DNA of 64,000 nt from JBBQUN01 sp963717115. Lineage in GTDB: Bacteria; Actinomycetota; Acidimicrobiia; Acidimicrobiales; SZUA-35. Positions 8,132 through 17,510 of this stretch are shown one piece after another; positions within the stretch are counted from its first letter, which is position 1, and each line of letters opens with the position of its first letter. Made by a program: the position numbers and the translations under genes. The stretch covers positions 682,001-746,000 of the forward strand of contig CAVQVO010000002.1 in the NCBI GenBank assembly GCA_963717115.1, given 5' to 3'. The notes beneath the pieces were generated by a model, which saw only the letters and a list, made by a program, of their open reading frames with translations, was not told where the DNA came from and did no database searches.

Positions 8132-9390
8132 CCATCCGATTCGACGAGATCCAGACCGCCATCGACACCATCGCCGCCGGCGGCATCGTGGTCGTCGCCG
8201 ACGACGAGGATCGCGAGAACGAGGGCGACCTGATCATGGCCGCCGACGCCGCCACGCCGGAATCCATCGCCTTCTTCGTCCGACACACCTCGGGTCTCAT
8301 CTGTGTCGGGCTCACCGGGGAGCGCTGCGACGATCTGGGCCTCACCCTGATGGTGCCGGCGAGCGTCAACAGCGACACGCACGGGACGGCGTTCACGGTC
8401 TCGGTCGATCTCGCCGAAGGCACCACGACCGGGATCTCGGCCGCCGATCGGGCGGCAACCCTCCGGGCGCTCGCCGACGATCGATCGGGAGCCGCGGCCT
8501 TCCACCGACCGGGCCATGTGTTCCCGCTGCGGGCCCGCCCCGGCGGGGTGCTGAAGCGGGCCGGCCACACCGAGGCCGCCGTCGACCTGGCCCGATTGGC
8601 CGGGCGGGCCCCGGCCGGCGCACTGTGCGAGATCGTCAACGACGACGGCACGATGCGACGGGGCGTCGATCTGCGAACCTTCGCCGACGAGCACGGTCTG
8701 CCGCTCATCTCGATCACCGACCTCATCCGCCATCGACGCCGCAGTGAGAAGCTCGTCGAACGGACCGCCTCGGCCCGGATCCCCACCGAGTGGGGATCGT
8801 TCCAGTGTCACTCGTTCCTGAGCCTGGTCGACGGGGAGACCCACCTCGCCTACACGATGGGCGACCTCGACACCGGCGCTCCCGTGCTGGTCCGGGTCCA
8901 CAGCGAGTGCCTCACCGGCGACGTGTTCGGCAGTCTCAAGTGCGACTGCGGGCCCCAACTGCGGGAATCCATGCGCCGCATCGCCGAACTGGGTCGCGGG
9001 GCCGTGGTGTATCTGCGGGGGCACGAGGGTCGGGGCATCGGCATCAGCCACAAGCTCCGCGCCTACGAACTGCAGGACCAGGGTCTCGACACCGTCGACG
9101 CCAACCTCGAACTGGGACTCCCGATCGACAGCCGCGAGTACGGGGTCGGAGCCCAGATCCTGGTCGACCTCGGGATCCATCGGCTCCGCCTCCTGACCAA
9201 CAATCCGGCCAAGTACGGCGGCCTCGCCGGCTTCGGCCTGACGATCACCGAACGAGTGCCCCTGCACGTCCCGCTCGACATCGAAGCCCGGCGCTACGTC
9301 GAGACCAAGCAGGCCCGCCTCGGTCATCACGGTCCCGACGAGACCAACGACCCCGACCACCACACGACCACGGAGCTCCCCGTCTCATGA
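8128..9390 (+). CDS. ribBA: Fused DHBP synthase / GTP cyclohydrolase II
   Basis: A 420-residue fusion. The N-terminal half makes 3,4-dihydroxy-2-butanone 4-phosphate from ribulose 5-phosphate, with the acidic loop DDEDRENEGD (25-34) and RPGHVFPLRARPGGVLKR. The C-terminal half opens GTP to the pyrimidine precursor; its zinc cysteines lie in HSECLTGDVFGSLKCDC (C261, C272, C274), followed by RGHEGRGIGI and TNNPAKYGGL. Both active sites look complete. The two activities supply the two branches of riboflavin synthesis from one polypeptide. Start and stop overlap the neighbouring rib genes by 4 nt each. Confidence 0.97.
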   Translation: MTIRFDEIQTAIDTIAAGGIVVVADDEDRENEGDLIMAADAATPESIAFFVRHTSGLICVGLTGERCDDLGLTLMVPASVNSDTHGTAFTVSVDLAEGTTTGISAADRAATLRALADDRSGAAAFHRPGHVFPLRARPGGVLKRAGHTEAAVDLARLAGRAPAGALCEIVNDDGTMRRGVDLRTFADEHGLPLISITDLIRHRRRSEKLVERTASARIPTEWGSFQCHSFLSLVDGETHLAYTMGDLDTGAPVLVRVHSECLTGDVFGSLKCDCGPQLRESMRRIAELGRGAVVYLRGHEGRGIGISHKLRAYELQDQGLDTVDANLELGLPIDSREYGVGAQILVDLGIHRLRLLTNNPAKYGGLAGFGLTITERVPLHVPLDIEARRYVETKQARLGHHGPDETNDPDHHTTTELPVS

Positions 9391-9875
9391 GCACGAACCC
9401 GCCGACCGCCCCGGACACCGATCGTCCCGACCGCCGCTTCGGCCTGGTCTGCAGTCGCTTCAACGACCTGATCGTCGAACGACTCGAGCGGGGTGCCCGC
9501 GACGCACTGGTCCGCAACGGTGTGGACGCCGACGACATCCTCACGATCTGGGTTCCGGGTGCCTGGGAGATCCCCCAGGTCGCCCGGGCGCTGGCCGACT
9601 CCGGCCGGGTCGACGCCATCGTCGGCCTCGGGGCGGTCATCCGGGGCGAAACGTTCCACTTCGAGGTGATCGCCACGCAGAGCGCAGCCGGACTGGCCCG
9701 CACGGCGCTCGACACCGGCGTCGTCGTGACCAACGGGATCATCACCACCGAGGATCTCGACCAGGCCCTCAACCGGGCCGGGGGCAAGGCCGGGAACAAG
9801 GGCGCCGAGGCGGCCCTTGCGGCCCTCGAGACCCTCGAAGCCGTCCGGGGACTGTCCTCGTTCGACGAGCCCTGA
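9387..9875 (+). CDS. ribH: 6,7-dimethyl-8-ribityllumazine synthase
   Basis: A 162-residue protein that condenses the RibA- and RibB-derived precursors to lumazine, usually as an icosahedral or pentameric assembly. Family marks: LVCSRFNDLIVERL near the N-terminus, WVPGAWEIP (substrate loop), GAVIRGETFHFE with the catalytic His region, and TNGIITTEDLDQAL followed by NKGAEAA. Last gene of the four-gene rib operon; the ATG overlaps the ribBA stop. No clear terminator is visible in the 68 bp before marR. Confidence 0.96.
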   Translation: MSTNPPTAPDTDRPDRRFGLVCSRFNDLIVERLERGARDALVRNGVDADDILTIWVPGAWEIPQVARALADSGRVDAIVGLGAVIRGETFHFEVIATQSAAGLARTALDTGVVVTNGIITTEDLDQALNRAGGKAGNKGAEAALAALETLEAVRGLSSFDEP

Positions 9876-9915
9876 GGTCGTCGGGCGGCTCCTCCACCGG
9901 GGACGGGCGCATTCG

Positions 9916-9941
9916 TTGTCATAGCTAATTAGCATGGACAA
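9916..9941. promoter_or_regulatory. Palindromic MarR operator and promoter
   Basis: A perfect 10-bp palindrome GCTAATTAGC (9924-9933) is flanked by outer inverted arms TTGTC (9916-9920) and GACAA (9937-9941). It ends 2 nt before the marR ATG. TAGCAT within it, 8 nt from the ATG, fits a -10 box. A MarR dimer bound here would block its own promoter. Confidence 0.65.
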
Positions 9942-9943
9942 CC

Positions 9944-10456
9944 ATGACCTCGTCCCCCGATCGAACACCCCCGTCCTCGGCGAGGTCGTCGGCTCCGGCG
10001 GTGGCCGACGCCGATCGGATCGCCCGGCTCCGCCTCGCTCTGGCAAGGCTCGCCCGGCTCCAGCGCCAGGCGTCGACGTCGGGACTCACCCCGAGCCAGC
10101 AGTCGGCGCTCGCCGTCATCGATCGTCGCGGCCCGATCACGCTGGGGGAGCTGGCCCGGGTCGAACAGGTGGCACCACCCACCATCACCCGCATCATCGC
10201 CAAGCTCGAGGACCAGGGTCTCGTCGGGCGCCGCGTCGACCGACTCGACCGCCGGGTCGCCCGACTGTCGATCACCACCGAGGGTCACACCCGTCTCGAG
10301 CGGGCCCGCGAGCGCCGGAACCAGTGGTTGGCCGAGCGGCTGGCCGACCTCGACGGGCGCGACGTCGACGCCATCCTGGCGGCGATCGAGCCGCTGGAAC
10401 GACTCGCCGCCGGACCGGGCGACGAAACGAACGGCGAACCGGAACGCGCCCGATGA
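9944..10456 (+). CDS. MarR-family transcriptional regulator
   Basis: A 170-residue winged-helix protein. The N-terminus of ~25 Ser/Pro-rich residues is dispensable-looking; the core shows LTPSQQSALAVIDRRGPITLGELAR, the recognition helix region VAPPTITRIIAKLEDQGLVGRR, and the wing DRLDRRVARLSITTEGH, all standard for MarR. It most likely represses itself and the overlapping MFS gene (ATGA at 10453-10456), with a small-molecule ligand that the sequence does not reveal. The palindrome just upstream is the probable operator. Confidence 0.92.
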   Translation: MTSSPDRTPPSSARSSAPAVADADRIARLRLALARLARLQRQASTSGLTPSQQSALAVIDRRGPITLGELARVEQVAPPTITRIIAKLEDQGLVGRRVDRLDRRVARLSITTEGHTRLERARERRNQWLAERLADLDGRDVDAILAAIEPLERLAAGPGDETNGEPERAR

Positions 10457-11784
10457 TCGGCCTCCGCGCCGCCACCGGCGAGACCTTCCGCTCACTGAAG
10501 GTCCGGAACTTCCGGCTGTTCTTCCTCGGTCAGCTCACCAGCCAGGCCGGCACCTGGATGCAGTCCGTCGCCTTGATCTGGGTCGTGCTGAAGCTCACCG
10601 ACAACGGACTGGCGCTCGGTCTGGCCACGGCCGCCCAGTTCCTGCCGGTCCTGGTGCTCGGCGCATGGGGCGGCGTCATCGCCGACCGGGTCGACCGGCA
10701 CCGGTTCATGGTGATGACCCAGATCGCGTTCACGATCGTCGCCGGCGGATTCGCCGTGTTGATGGTGATCGACCGGCTCTCGATGGGCGCCATCTACGGC
10801 CTGTCGCTGCTCTACGGCGTGATCACGGCGGTCGACAACCCGACCCGTCGGACCCTGGTGGTCGATCTGGTCGACACCGAGGACATCCCGAATGCCGTGG
10901 CCCTCAACTCCGCCATGATGACGGGGTCCCGAGTCATCGGCCCCTCGATCGCCGGACTGCTGATCACCACCGTCGGCGTCGAGTGGTGCTTCATCGTCAA
11001 CACCGTGACCTACCTGGCGGTGATCGGCGCCCTCCTGCGCATGGATCGCTCCGCCATCCGGGCCGCCCCCCGGATGGCCCGGGCCCGAGGCCAGCTCGTC
11101 GAAGGGTTGCGCTACGTCTGGGCCACCCCCGTCCTGCGCCAGTCCCTGACGCTGCTCACGGTCGTCGGCACCCTGGCCTTCGAATACCAGGTCACCCTGC
11201 CGCTGCTCGCCGAGCGAACGCTCGGCGCCGGAGCGGGTGGGTTCACCCTGCTGTATTCGGCCATGAGCGTGGGTTCGGTCGTTGGTGCCCTGTCGATGGC
11301 CCGTCGCCGGTCGGTCGACGTGGCCTTCCTGGTGCGATCGGCCTGGGGCCTCGTGGTGGCCACCACCCTGCTGGCGCTGTCGCCGACGCTCGCGGTCGCC
11401 GCCGTTGCCGTGATGCCGGTCGGGGCGGCGACGATCTTCCTGGTGTCGGGGGCGAACTCGGTCGTCCAGCTGCAGGCCGACCCGGCGATGCGGGGACGGG
11501 CGTTGGCGCTCACCACGGTGGTGTTCATCGGGTCGACGCCGATCGGCGGACCGATCGCCGGCTTCGTCTCGGAACACCTGGGAGCCCGGTGGGGACTCCT
11601 GATGGGCGCCCTCGCCACGGCCCTCGTCGCGCTGTGGGTCGGTCTCCGTCATCACCCCGAACCGGCGGCCCCGCTCGACCCTCCGGGACCGGTCGCCGTG
11701 GCCGGCGCCGTCAGCGGCCCTGCCAGGCCGGGGGCCGCTTCTCCGAGAACGCCAGCGGGCCCTCGACGTAGTCGGCGCTCTTGA
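10453..11784 (+). CDS. MFS exporter (EntS-like)
   Basis: A 443-residue integral membrane protein with about 10-12 hydrophobic helices. The opening FRSLKVRNFRLFFLGQLTSQAGTWMQSVAL and GVIADRVDRHR (loop 2-3 motif) match the enterobactin-exporter/MFS_3 group. Paired with and translationally coupled to marR, so an efflux pump for the regulator's ligand is likely; the substrate is unknown. The last ~25 codons overlap the end of the convergent crotonase gene by 74 bp, and this tail (rich in Arg, Pro and Ser) does not look like conserved transporter sequence. Confidence 0.9.
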   Translation: MIGLRAATGETFRSLKVRNFRLFFLGQLTSQAGTWMQSVALIWVVLKLTDNGLALGLATAAQFLPVLVLGAWGGVIADRVDRHRFMVMTQIAFTIVAGGFAVLMVIDRLSMGAIYGLSLLYGVITAVDNPTRRTLVVDLVDTEDIPNAVALNSAMMTGSRVIGPSIAGLLITTVGVEWCFIVNTVTYLAVIGALLRMDRSAIRAAPRMARARGQLVEGLRYVWATPVLRQSLTLLTVVGTLAFEYQVTLPLLAERTLGAGAGGFTLLYSAMSVGSVVGALSMARRRSVDVAFLVRSAWGLVVATTLLALSPTLAVAAVAVMPVGAATIFLVSGANSVVQLQADPAMRGRALALTTVVFIGSTPIGGPIAGFVSEHLGARWGLLMGALATALVALWVGLRHHPEPAAPLDPPGPVAVAGAVSGPARPGAASPRTPAGPRRSRRS

Positions 11785-12487
11785 CCATCGACCGCACGGC
11801 GTCGTAGGGGCGTTCGTGGGCGGCCCGCACCCCGGCCTCGTCGAGTCCCTGCATCGCCGCTTCCTTGGTCGCCCGGATCGACATCGGCGAGCAGGCCAGG
11901 ATCATGTCGGCCCACTCCCGGGCCCGGCCGAGCAGATCACCCGGCGCCACCACCTCGTTGACGAAACCCAGTTCCCGACCCTCGGCGGCGGGAACGTGGC
12001 GGCCCGTGAGCATCATGCCCATGGCGTTCTTCAGGCCGATCTGACGAGGCAGCCGATGGACCCCTCCGGCCAGCGCCGCCAGACCGACCTTCGGCTCGGG
12101 AAGCGCGAACCGGGCGGTCTCGGAGGCGATGATCAGATCACAGGCCAGCGCGATCTCGAATCCACCACCCATGGCGACGCCGTTGACGGCGGCGATCACG
12201 GGCTTGTTCAGGTCCCATCGGGCCGTCAGTCCGGCGAACCCGGTCGAGGGCATCCCCGAGCGGTCGCCGCCCCCCGCCTGGTACTTCAGGTCGTTGCCGG
12301 CCGAGAAGGCGCGGTCGCCGGCGCCGGTGATGATGCACACCCAGAGATCGGGATCGGCCTGGAACCGGTCGAAGAGTTCCGACAGCTCGGCATTGCCCGG
12401 CGGGTGGAGGGCGTTCATCACCTCGGGTCGGTTGATCGTGATCGTGTACAGGTGGCCGTCGGTCTCGGCGTACGAATACGTTCCCAT
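11711..12487 (-). CDS. Enoyl-CoA hydratase/isomerase (crotonase) family protein
   Basis: A 258-residue crotonase-fold protein. The oxyanion-hole segments AFSAGNDLKY and AAVNGVAMGGGFEIALACD are present, and both catalytic glutamates are retained (the Glu of GGGFE and the Glu of ALPEPKVGL), so hydratase activity is plausible. The substrate cannot be assigned; beta-oxidation or amino-acid catabolism are the usual roles. It is monocistronic, with TAGGTT 6 nt before the ATG and no ribosome-binding site, and divergent from the acyltransferase. Its 3' end overlaps the MFS gene. Confidence 0.92.
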   Translation of the reverse strand: MGTYSYAETDGHLYTITINRPEVMNALHPPGNAELSELFDRFQADPDLWVCIITGAGDRAFSAGNDLKYQAGGGDRSGMPSTGFAGLTARWDLNKPVIAAVNGVAMGGGFEIALACDLIIASETARFALPEPKVGLAALAGGVHRLPRQIGLKNAMGMMLTGRHVPAAEGRELGFVNEVVAPGDLLGRAREWADMILACSPMSIRATKEAAMQGLDEAGVRAAHERPYDAVRSMVKSADYVEGPLAFSEKRPPAWQGR

Positions 12488-12493
12488 GCCGGG

Positions 12494-12499
12494 AACCTA
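12494..12499 (-). promoter_or_regulatory. Leaderless -10 element of the crotonase gene
   Basis: TAGGTT on the minus strand, 6 nt from the ATG at 12487. No Shine-Dalgarno sequence intervenes. Confidence 0.5.
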
Positions 12500-12543
12500 G
12501 TCCTCGCCCGTCCACCACGCCTCGGCCAGCCGGGCGCGCCTCC

Positions 12544-12549
12544 TAGACT
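12544..12549 (+). promoter_or_regulatory. Leaderless -10 element of the acyltransferase gene
   Basis: TAGACT, 7 nt before the GTG at 12557. This also supports that GTG as the start, since no in-frame ATG exists upstream of the conserved region. Confidence 0.5.
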
Positions 12550-12556
12550 GCCGATC

Positions 12557-13333
12557 GTGCCCGCCCCGAGCCTGTTCCGATCGACCGTCGTCCGTTCCGT
12601 CGTGAGCGTCTGGGCCTGGATCGCCCTGGGGCTGGTCGTCGTGATCTTCCTGCCGATCGTGGCGATCACGCGGCTCGTCACCGCACCGTTCGATCCGGGT
12701 CGATACCACGCCGGACTCATGTTCCGAAAGCTCGCCGTCGCCCATCAGAAGCTGAACCCGCTGTGGACGTTCTCGGTCACGGGGACGATCCCCACCGATC
12801 CCCGCCGGCCCTACGTCGTGGTCGCCAACCACGAGAGCTTCGTCGACATCCTGCTGATCTCGCATCTCCCGTTCGAGATGAAGTGGATGAGCAAGAGCGA
12901 GTTCTTCAAGATCCCGCTGGTCGGATGGATGATGCAGCTCGCGGGCGACATCAAGCTCGAGCGGGGCAGCAAGCGATCGGCGGCCAAGGCCCTCATCGAC
13001 AGCCGCGACCGACTCGACAAGAAGGTGTCGGTCATGGTGTTCCCCGAGGGCACCCGTTCCCAGACCGGCGAACTCGGCGACTTCAAGGACGGGGCCTTCC
13101 GCATCGCGATCCAGGCGGGGGTGCCGATCCTGCCGCTGGCCGTGATCGGAACTCGCGACGCACTGATCAAGCACGATTGGCGATTCGGTCGGAGCAACGC
13201 CGAGGTGCGCGTCCTCGATCCCATCCCGACCGACGGCCTCACCAAGGCCGACGTGCCGGCGTTGCGTGATCGGGCCCGCGACGTCATCGCCGCGGCGCTC
13301 GTCGAGATGCGGGCCGAACGAGTCGAGGGCTGA
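12557..13333 (+). CDS. 1-acyl-sn-glycerol-3-phosphate acyltransferase family protein
   Basis: A 258-residue PlsC-type protein with GTG start. It should acylate lysophosphatidic acid (or a related lysolipid) at the membrane. A hydrophobic anchor occupies about residues 12-38. The catalytic NHX4D box is NHESFVD, the second box lies in WMSKSEFFKIP, and the phosphate-binding box is VFPEGTRS. Length and motif order match PlsC proteins. No other phospholipid genes are nearby, so the exact acyl acceptor is inferred from family only. Confidence 0.92.
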   Translation: MPAPSLFRSTVVRSVVSVWAWIALGLVVVIFLPIVAITRLVTAPFDPGRYHAGLMFRKLAVAHQKLNPLWTFSVTGTIPTDPRRPYVVVANHESFVDILLISHLPFEMKWMSKSEFFKIPLVGWMMQLAGDIKLERGSKRSAAKALIDSRDRLDKKVSVMVFPEGTRSQTGELGDFKDGAFRIAIQAGVPILPLAVIGTRDALIKHDWRFGRSNAEVRVLDPIPTDGLTKADVPALRDRARDVIAAALVEMRAERVEG

Positions 13334-13369
13334 CCGAGCCTTCGCGGCCGAGCGACCCGAGATGGGGGG

Positions 13370-15729
13370 TCAGTCGGTCTGCGGCACGCGGATCGTCGCC
13401 TGCGGGCCCGAGGTGTCGGGGCGTGCCGGCGATCACGAGATCGAGGCCACGGTCGCTCTGGTTCTCGACGACGACTCCCTGAACGTCGGCGACGACGGCC
13501 AGCCGCACGCCGCGGAAGAGCGTCTGGAAGCCGAGCGAGGTCCACCCCGGGGCCAGGACCGGGTCGAGGTGCAGCACGTCGTCGGCCACCCGGAGTCCGC
13601 CGAACCCCGACACCGCGGCGATCCAGGTGCCGGCCATGCTCGTCACGTGGCACCCGTCGCGGGTGTCGTGGTTGATGTCGTCGAGGTCGAGCCGAGCGCT
13701 GCGCCGCAGCATCTCGAGGGCCTTGTCGAGCCGGCCGAGCCGGACGGCCAGGACGGCATGGACCGACGGCGACAGCGAGGACTCGTGCACCGTGCGGGGC
13801 TCGTAGAAGTCGAAGTTGGACCGGATGGTGTCGAGATCGAATCGGTCCTCGAAGACCCACAGCCCCTGGAGCACGTCGGCCTGCTTGATGAAGCACGACC
13901 GCAGGATCCGGTCCCACGACCAGTGGTGCACGATCGGCCGTTCGGCCGGGTCGAGATCGTCGACGGTGAGGAGCTCCTTGTCGAGATAGTTGCCCTGCTG
14001 GAGGAAGATGCCCCGCTCGGGGTCCTCGGGGAAGAACAGGCCGTCGGCGACCTCGGCCCAGCGGGCTCGTTCGTCGGTCTCGGCGAAGGCGAAGGCGACG
14101 CCGTCCAGGATGGCCTCGGTGGCGAGCGGGTCGATCGAACGGGCCAGGTCGATGGCCTGCGCCGCGTAGCGCAGCGTCCACTGGGCCATCAGGTTGGTGT
14201 ACCAGTTGTTGTCGACGTTGTTCTCGTACTCGTTGGGTCCGGTGACACCGAGGATGACCCACGCCTGCTTGGGTTCGGAGAACGACACCCGCTGCGACCA
14301 GAAGCGGGCGATGGCGATGAGCACCTCGAGGCCGCCGTCGAGCAGGTACGGGGTGTCACCGGTGGTTCGGATGTAGTCGTACACGGCGAAGGCGATGGCC
14401 CCGTTGCGGTGGATCTCCTCGAAGGTGATCTCCCACTCGTTGTGGCACTCCTCGCCGTTGATCGTGACCATCGGGTAGAGCGCCGCTCCCCCACCGAACC
14501 CGAGCTTGGCGGCGTTCTCGATCGCCCGGTCCAGCTGCCGATGGCGGTACCGGAGGAGGTTCCGGCTGACCTCGGGCTCGGCCGACGCGAGGTAGAAGGG
14601 GAGGCAGAAGGCCTCGGTGTCCCAGTAGGTCACACCGCCGTACTTCTCGCCGGTGAATCCCTTGGGCCCGATGTTGAGATCGGGGTCGACTCCGGTGAAC
14701 GTGGAGTGCAGCTGGAAGATGTTGAAACGCATGCCCTGGGCGACGGCCGGATCGCCGCCGATCGCCACGTCGCTCAGCTGCCACTTGCGGTCCCAGGCCT
14801 CGACGTGCTCGTCTCGCAGGGCGTCGAATCCGGCGACGACCGCGGCATCGAGCACGGCGGCGGTTCGTGCCGACACGTGCTCGGGGGTCATCGTGCGCGA
14901 GGTCACGTTGGACGCCGAACTTCACGACCTCGACCGTCTCGCCTTCGGCGATCGGTGAGGTCGTAGACGGCGGCCACCGACCGTTCGGTGAGCTCGGGGA
15001 TCGGTTCGGGCCCGGGGGTCGTCGCTCCGACCTGCACGACGGCGACGTGCATGGCCGTCTCGGCGACGAAGTGGGTCTTCTTGGTGCGCTGGACCACCGC
15101 ATCCACGCGAACCGTCGAGCGAGACCGACATCGGATCCCAGAAGCCGAACTCGTGGTTCGAGTCCTCGTTGTACACGTCGCCGTCGATGCCGATCGAGAG
15201 TCGCAATCCGGAGGTCGGGTCGCCATCGGCGGCGTCGGCCCCGGGGGACCGGGTGAGGGTGATGCGGTAGCGGATCGCCCCCAGTTCGGGCCGCACCATG
15301 CTGAGGAATCGTCGGGTCTCGACCTCGACCACTGCGCCGTTGGCGAGGCGGGCCCGGAAGGTTCGTTCGAGTTCACCGGAGCGGAGGTGGAGGGTTCGTC
15401 GGTAGGTCTCGACCGGTCGCGGTGTGCAGATCGAGCGCCTCGCCGTCGATCCACACGTGGATCGGGGTCCAGTCGGCGGCGTTGAGCACCTTGGCGAAGG
15501 AGTCGGGATACCCGTTCTTCCACCAGCCGACCCGGGTGGGGTCGGGATAGTAGATCCCGGCCAGGTAGTTGCCCCGCAGCGAGTCGCCGGTGAACCGTTC
15601 CTCGTGGTTGCCGCGCCCGCCGAAGTTTCCGTTGCCGAGGCTGAACAGGCTCTCGTTGACCCGATTGGCGTCCGGATCGAACCCGTCCTGCACGACGGTC
15701 CACTCGTCGCCACCGATCACATGCTGCAT
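13370..15729 (-). pseudogene. GH65 glycoside phosphorylase with five +1 frameshifts
   Basis: A GH65 (maltose/kojibiose/trehalose phosphorylase family) gene read in six consecutive pieces. From ATG 15729 the frame slips +1 near 15413, 15113, 14953 and 14916, and again near 13420 (a G run); the first piece reads EWTVVQDGFDPDANRVNESL, the longest (about 14910-13420) holds the catalytic domain with GPNEYENNVDNNWYTN (general-acid Glu) and HESSLSPSV. After the last slip the coding-like frame ends QATIRVPQTD at 13370; unslipped it would run to 13284 with poor codon use. TAGAGT lies 7 nt before the ATG. The family phosphorolyses alpha-glucosides to beta-glucose 1-phosphate. Either several base-insertion errors or a decaying gene; the untouched motifs favour the former. 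Confidence 0.8.
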
Positions 15730-15736
15730 GCTCGGG

Positions 15737-15742
15737 ACTCTA
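15737..15742 (-). promoter_or_regulatory. Leaderless -10 element of the GH65 gene
   Basis: TAGAGT on the minus strand, 7 nt from the ATG at 15729, without a ribosome-binding site. Confidence 0.45.
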
Positions 15743-15824
15743 CTTGGGGCATCATGAACGTTGCGGCCCTCCTCGTGGCTGTCGTCACCCGGCGGCGCTG
15801 CGGAACGGCCCGAGGAAGGATCTC

Positions 15825-16145
15825 ATGACCGACCACACCACCAGGATCTACCGGGTCACGATCCGGGGACGGTTCCGTGACCTGACGGAACGGGCCCGCG
15901 CCTCACTGGTGAAGGCGGCCCCCGAACACGACATCTTCGTGTCGGCCTACACCGTCGAGGGCACGCTCACGTACGACCACCGGATCGACTTCTTCAACCT
16001 CCGATACGAGGTCCGCACCACCTCGCCCGACGAGGATCCGGCGGCGCTCGCCCTCGTCGAGGCCGAGACCTTCCTGCACACCCTGGGGCTGGGCCACGGG
16101 CCACTGACGACCAACGTGGTCGACATGGCCGATCTCACGTCGTGA
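15825..16145 (+). CDS. DUF6204-like small protein
   Basis: A 106-residue soluble protein. The ATG at 15825 follows GAGGAAGGA. The pattern TRIYRVTIRGRFRDLTERARASL...EHDIFVSAYTVEGTLTYD...FNLRYEVR matches my recollection of the DUF6204 family, found mainly in actinobacteria and without known function. It is divergent from the GH65 gene and stops 3 nt before the end of the convergent CNNM gene. Confidence 0.75.
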   Translation: MTDHTTRIYRVTIRGRFRDLTERARASLVKAAPEHDIFVSAYTVEGTLTYDHRIDFFNLRYEVRTTSPDEDPAALALVEAETFLHTLGLGHGPLTTNVVDMADLTS

Positions 16146-16148
16146 TCG

Positions 16149-17432
16149 TCACTCGTCCTCGTCGGGCTCGCGGTCGCTGGCCCGGATGAGGACCTCCCCG
16201 ATGCTGTGGCGAACGATGGTCCGGATCTCGATGTCCCAGCCGTCGATGGGCAGCGACTCACCGGCGGTCGGCAGCCGTCCGAGGTGTTCGAGGACCAGAC
16301 CGGCGACGGTGGCGTAGTCCCCCTCGGGCAGGTCGATGTCGAGGTCGATGAGATCGTGGACCGGGAACTTGCCGGGAAGGACCACGCTGCCGTCGTCGTT
16401 GCGAACGACGGTGTCGAGATCGACGTCGGTCTCGTCGTAGATCTCCCCGACGAGTTCCTCGACGAAGTCCTCGACGGTCACCAGGCCCGACGGCTCCCCC
16501 GTGCTCGTTGACCACCAGGGCCATCTGGGTTCGGCGCTGCTGCAGGTCGCGCAGCGCGCTGAGGACGTGCGCGGCGTCGGGGAAGACGGGGAGCTCGCTC
16601 GCCGCCGCTCCGACCGGCTCGTCGTCGCGGTCGACCAGATCGCGGAGATGGACGAAACCGACCGTCCGGTCGAGATTGGCGTTCTCGGCAACGGGGGCTC
16701 GCGAGAACCCCGAGGCCTTCAAGACGTCGAGGGCGTCGCCGACAGCTCAGCTCGGCATCGAGGACCAGGACGTCGGACCCCGGCACCATCACCTGGTCGA
16801 GTCGGCGCTCGGCCACCTCGAAGGCCCCGTCCATGATGCGACGCTGTTCCTCGGGTGAGCGTCTCGTGGAGCGCGACCATGTCGCGCAACTCCTCCTCGG
16901 TGATCTCCTCACGCTGCACCGATCGGATCGGCGCCCATCAGCCGGACGGCGAGATCGGTGGAGTGTGACAGCATCCACACGATCGGGCCGGGTGAGCTCG
17001 CGAGGCCACGTCGAGCGGTCGGGCCATGAGCAGGCCCCACTTCTCGGCCCGCTGCATCGCCACCCGCTTCGGGGCCAGTTCACCGAAGACGAGGGTGAAG
17101 TACGACAGCACCAGCGTGACCACCACGATCGAGGTGGGACGGGCGGCACCCCCGAGGAACCCGAGCGGTTCTTCGAGCGGCTCGGCCAGCGAGACGGCGG
17201 CGGCCGCCGAGGCCAGGAACCCGGCGAGGGTGATCCCGATCTGGATGGTGGCCAGGAACTGGTTGGGCTGGCGCGCCAACCTCGCCAGGATGGCCCCGGT
17301 CGACGACCGCTGCTCGAGGCGCTGCAGTTGGCTCTCGCGCAACGACACCAGGGCGAGCTCGGTTCCGGCAAAGGCGGCGTTGACGATGACGAGCACGGTC
17401 ACGAGGATGAGTTGGGGCCACACGTCGCTCAT
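16149..17432 (-). pseudogene. CNNM/HlyC (CorC) membrane protein with six +1 frameshifts
   Basis: A hemolysin-C/CNNM family gene: N-terminal DUF21 transmembrane domain (LILVTVLVIVNAAFAGTELALVSLRESQLQRLE...FGELAPKRVAMQ), a CBS pair (MVPGSDVLVLDAEL...SRAPV) and a C-terminal CorC_HlyC transporter-associated domain (GLVTVEDFVEELVGEIYDE...GDYATVAGLVLEHLGRLP). The frame slips +1 in sequence near 17008, 16985, 16922, 16857, 16746 and 16496 (a run of five G), each time resuming the family sequence. Such proteins are linked to Mg2+/Co2+ homeostasis. Insertion errors or recent decay; the conserved parts are otherwise intact. Confidence 0.8.
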
Positions 17433-17510
17433 CGGGGCTGGCGGGCCCCGGGGACGGGCTCCGATGGGTTGATCATCCGGTGAGTTTCGCACAGGATCGG
17501 CGAAACCGGC

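Noticed and set aside
13284..13369. Extension of the GH65 gene to 13284, overlapping the acyltransferase gene
   Set aside because: Codon use in this tail is poor, while the +1 frame is GC3-rich and stops at 13370, removing the overlap.
14900..17010. Programmed ribosomal frameshifting in GH65 and CNNM genes
   Set aside because: Five or six consecutive +1 shifts per gene without slippery sites or structures are not compatible with a programmed mechanism.
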